The position numbers and the translations under genes were made by a program. Positions 62,126 to 64,000 of a DNA stretch of 64,000 bases are shown here, piece after piece. Within the stretch, counting starts at the first letter, position 1, and each line of letters begins with the position of its first letter. The stretch covers positions 62,001 through 126,000 of the forward strand of contig NZ_JSWG01000006.1 of assembly GCF_000797465.1 (NCBI RefSeq), written 5' to 3'. A model generated the notes under the pieces. The model was not told where the DNA came from. It saw nothing but the letters and a program-made list of their open reading frames with translations, and made no database searches. The DNA is from Psychroserpens jangbogonensis. GTDB lineage: Bacteria; Bacteroidota; Bacteroidia; Flavobacteriales; Flavobacteriaceae.

Positions 62126-64000
62126 ATGAAATTATTACTAAAATTATCGTGCATCCTCTTCATGAGTATTTGTTTAAATGCACAAGAAAGAACTATTTCT
62201 GGAACTGTAACTTCAAGCGCAGATGGATTACCATTGCCTGGAGTTAATGTCATTGTTAAAAGAACATCCTACGGCGTTCAAACAGATTTTGATGGTAATT
62301 ATACTATACTAGCAAAAACGGGAGATACATTAGAGTTTTCATTTATAGGAATGAAACCTACTGAAACCATTATTGGTGTAGGAAATGTAATAGATATCTT
62401 TATGAATGAAGATAAAGAAACCTTACAAGAAATTGTGGTGGTTGGCTTTAGCTCTAAATCTAGAAGCGAAATGACTTCAGCGGTATCCAAGGTTACCATT
62501 CAGGATATAAAATCAAGTATATCGTCACCAACAATCAATAATACGCTTCAAGGAGTAGCTTCAGGTGTACAAATAACAAATCGTGATGGTACAACACCAA
62601 TAAGGATTAAAGGTAATTCAGCTATCGGTAAATCAAAAAAACCTTTATACGTATTAGATGGGAAGCCTATAACAGAAAATGAATTAAATAATCTGGAAGT
62701 AAAAAAAATCAAACATGTTGAGATTCTTAGTGCCTTGCAAGGTAATGTTGTTTATGGTTATGAAGGCTCAAAAGGCGTTGTTGTTTTAAGAAGTAAAGGA
62801 CCTCGAAATAATGTTGATGTTAATATTATTAGCGACTTTTTAAATGAGTCTTACACCCAAATACAAGAAAACCCATTCAAGCGATCACATTTATCACCTT
62901 TGTCAACGTTTTCAATTGATGTAGATAAAGCGTCATATAGCAATATTAGACGTATGATTAATAGTGGACAAACTGTTCCGAAATATGCCGTTAGGATAGA
63001 GGAAATGGTCAATTATTTTGATTACAATTATCCGCAACCAAAAGATGATCATCCTTTTTCAATTAATACAGAAGTTGTTCAAACTCCTTGGCATCAAGCC
63101 ACACAACTGGTAAGAATTGGCCTTCAAGGTAAATCCTATAATAATGATGAGTTGCCAGCTTCGAATCTTACCTTTTTAATTGATGTTTCTGGTTCAATGA
63201 ATGCACCAAATAAACTTCATTTATTAAAAAGTGCTTTCAAATTACTGGTAAATCAATTACGAGATAAAGATATGGTATCAATAGTTGTATATGCTGGAGC
63301 TGCTGGTGTTGTATTAGAACCAACACCAGGAAGTAAAAAGAGTACCATTTTAAAAGCACTTGATAATTTGCAAGCTGGTGGATCAACTGCTGGTGGAGCT
63401 GGTATACAATTGGCTTACAAATTGGCTCAAAGGAATTTCAAAAAAGATGGAAATAATCGTGTAATATTAGCTACAGATGGCGATTTCAATGTTGGTGCTT
63501 CTAGTGACAATGACATGCAGACATTAATTGAAGAAAAGCGTAAATCTGGGGTGTTTTTATCGGTATTAGGTTTTGGTTATGGAAATTATAAAGACTCAAA
63601 ACTAGAAACACTAGCAGATAAAGGAAATGGCAATCATGCGTATATAGACAATATGCAAGAAGCTCAAAAAGTATTTGGGAAAGAGTTTGGTGGCACATTA
63701 TTTACCATCGCTAAAGATGTTAAGATTCAAGTAGAGTTTAATCCAGAAAAAGTGCAAGCGTATCGTCTTATCGGTTATGAAAACAGATTGTTAGCTGATG
63801 AAGATTTTATTGATGACACTAAAGATGCAGGAGAATTGGGTAGTGGTCATACTGTAACTGCATTATATGAAATAATTCCTATTGGAACTGATGTTGATTA
63901 TTTGAAAGATATTTCTAGGTTAAAATATACTAGTAGCAATACTTCAAATAAGTACAATGACGAATTGTTTACTGTGAAATTTAGATATAAAAAACCAAAT
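62126..64000 (+). CDS. vWA-domain protein with carboxypeptidase-like and TonB-plug-like N-terminal parts (3' truncated by window)
   Basis: ATG 62126 opens a frame with no stop up to base 64000 (625 codons). A signal peptide (MKLLLKLSCILFMSICLNAQ) is followed by a carboxypeptidase-regulatory-like domain (ISGTVTSSADGLPLPGVNVI). A plug-like segment comes next (TLQGVASGVQITNRDGTTPIRIKG, then PLYVLDGKPI), and then the YfbK-type start (LSTFSIDVDKASYSNIRRMI). The vWA domain has an intact metal-binding motif DVSGSMNAP. No barrel follows in the visible part, so this is not a TonB receptor. It is probably an envelope protein; its role is unknown. Confidence 0.88.
   Translation, partial: MKLLLKLSCILFMSICLNAQERTISGTVTSSADGLPLPGVNVIVKRTSYGVQTDFDGNYTILAKTGDTLEFSFIGMKPTETIIGVGNVIDIFMNEDKETLQEIVVVGFSSKSRSEMTSAVSKVTIQDIKSSISSPTINNTLQGVASGVQITNRDGTTPIRIKGNSAIGKSKKPLYVLDGKPITENELNNLEVKKIKHVEILSALQGNVVYGYEGSKGVVVLRSKGPRNNVDVNIISDFLNESYTQIQENPFKRSHLSPLSTFSIDVDKASYSNIRRMINSGQTVPKYAVRIEEMVNYFDYNYPQPKDDHPFSINTEVVQTPWHQATQLVRIGLQGKSYNNDELPASNLTFLIDVSGSMNAPNKLHLLKSAFKLLVNQLRDKDMVSIVVYAGAAGVVLEPTPGSKKSTILKALDNLQAGGSTAGGAGIQLAYKLAQRNFKKDGNNRVILATDGDFNVGASSDNDMQTLIEEKRKSGVFLSVLGFGYGNYKDSKLETLADKGNGNHAYIDNMQEAQKVFGKEFGGTLFTIAKDVKIQVEFNPEKVQAYRLIGYENRLLADEDFIDDTKDAGELGSGHTVTALYEIIPIGTDVDYLKDISRLKYTSSNTSNKYNDELFTVKFRYKKPN

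Noticed and set aside
62299-62499. Minus-strand open frame inside the vWA-protein gene
   Set aside because: The + strand frame carries recognisable domains across the same bases; this is its shadow.

Overview
The window looks like chromosomal DNA of a marine-type member of the Flavobacteriaceae (Bacteroidota). The evidence is: strongly AT-rich DNA; secreted proteins ending in type IX secretion (T9SS) sorting domains; the gliding genes gldF and gldG; a menaquinone gene cluster; many -7 promoter boxes of the Bacteroidota form TAnnTTTG; few Shine-Dalgarno sequences. I see no rRNA, tRNA, CRISPR array, insertion sequence or prophage. Gene starts and functions are read from the sequence and from family knowledge; no search was run.

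Layout. 1-5 kb: the tail of an FG-GAP repeat protein, a T9SS-exported protein with a recent 555-bp internal duplication, and a YyaL/SPATA20-like lipoprotein. 5-10 kb: a LacI-type regulator, a Crp/Fnr regulator, then TauE/SafE exporter, rhodanese, cytochrome c, thioredoxin, TPMT-type methyltransferase and a 49-residue membrane protein. 10-14 kb: a secreted PQQ-type sugar dehydrogenase with five 237-bp repeats. 14-20.7 kb: a TolC/adaptor/RND efflux operon ending in a small PII-like protein and a DUF2892 protein. 20.7-32 kb: dnaN, a secreted subtilase, gldF/gldG with an extra gene between them, a SAM hydrolase, phoH and purC. 32-45 kb: an acyltransferase, AGCS symporter, acs, a DUF3857 gene pair, nitronate monooxygenase and serine hydrolase. 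45-62 kb: menaquinone genes (menI-like, menF, menD, menB, menA, menC, menE) interleaved with DUF2853, CvfB-like, UPF0173, sterol desaturase, DUF2490, CPBP protease and a second DUF3857 pair. 62-64 kb: the start of a vWA protein with a TonB-plug-like segment, cut by the window end.

The most interesting signal is a probable regulon of the Crp/Fnr protein at 6282-6914. Five palindromes of the form TGTAAC-N4-GTTACA (or close) lie before the TauE gene, before a gene-less stretch that ends in a terminator, before the rhodanese operon, and twice before the TolC/RND operon. In all four promoters the proximal palindrome centre is exactly 29.5 bp upstream of the first base of a TAnnTTTG-like -7 box, which puts it near -41.5, the class II Crp/Fnr activator position. 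The regulator has Val where E. coli CRP has Glu181, which fits a TGTAA rather than TGTGA half-site. The target genes (TauE/SafE, rhodanese, thioredoxin, cytochrome c, thiol-type methyltransferase, DUF2892) resemble known persulfide/sulfide-stress regulons. One target appears to be a small RNA of about 135 nt without a protein gene (about 7833-7968). The RND efflux operon with its PII-like protein would belong to the same circuit.

A second theme is two copies of a two-gene cassette (37.3-41.4 kb and 57.1-60.9 kb). In each, a DUF3857/transglutaminase-like protein with an intact GDCK active site is followed directly by a related protein that lacks the catalytic cysteine.
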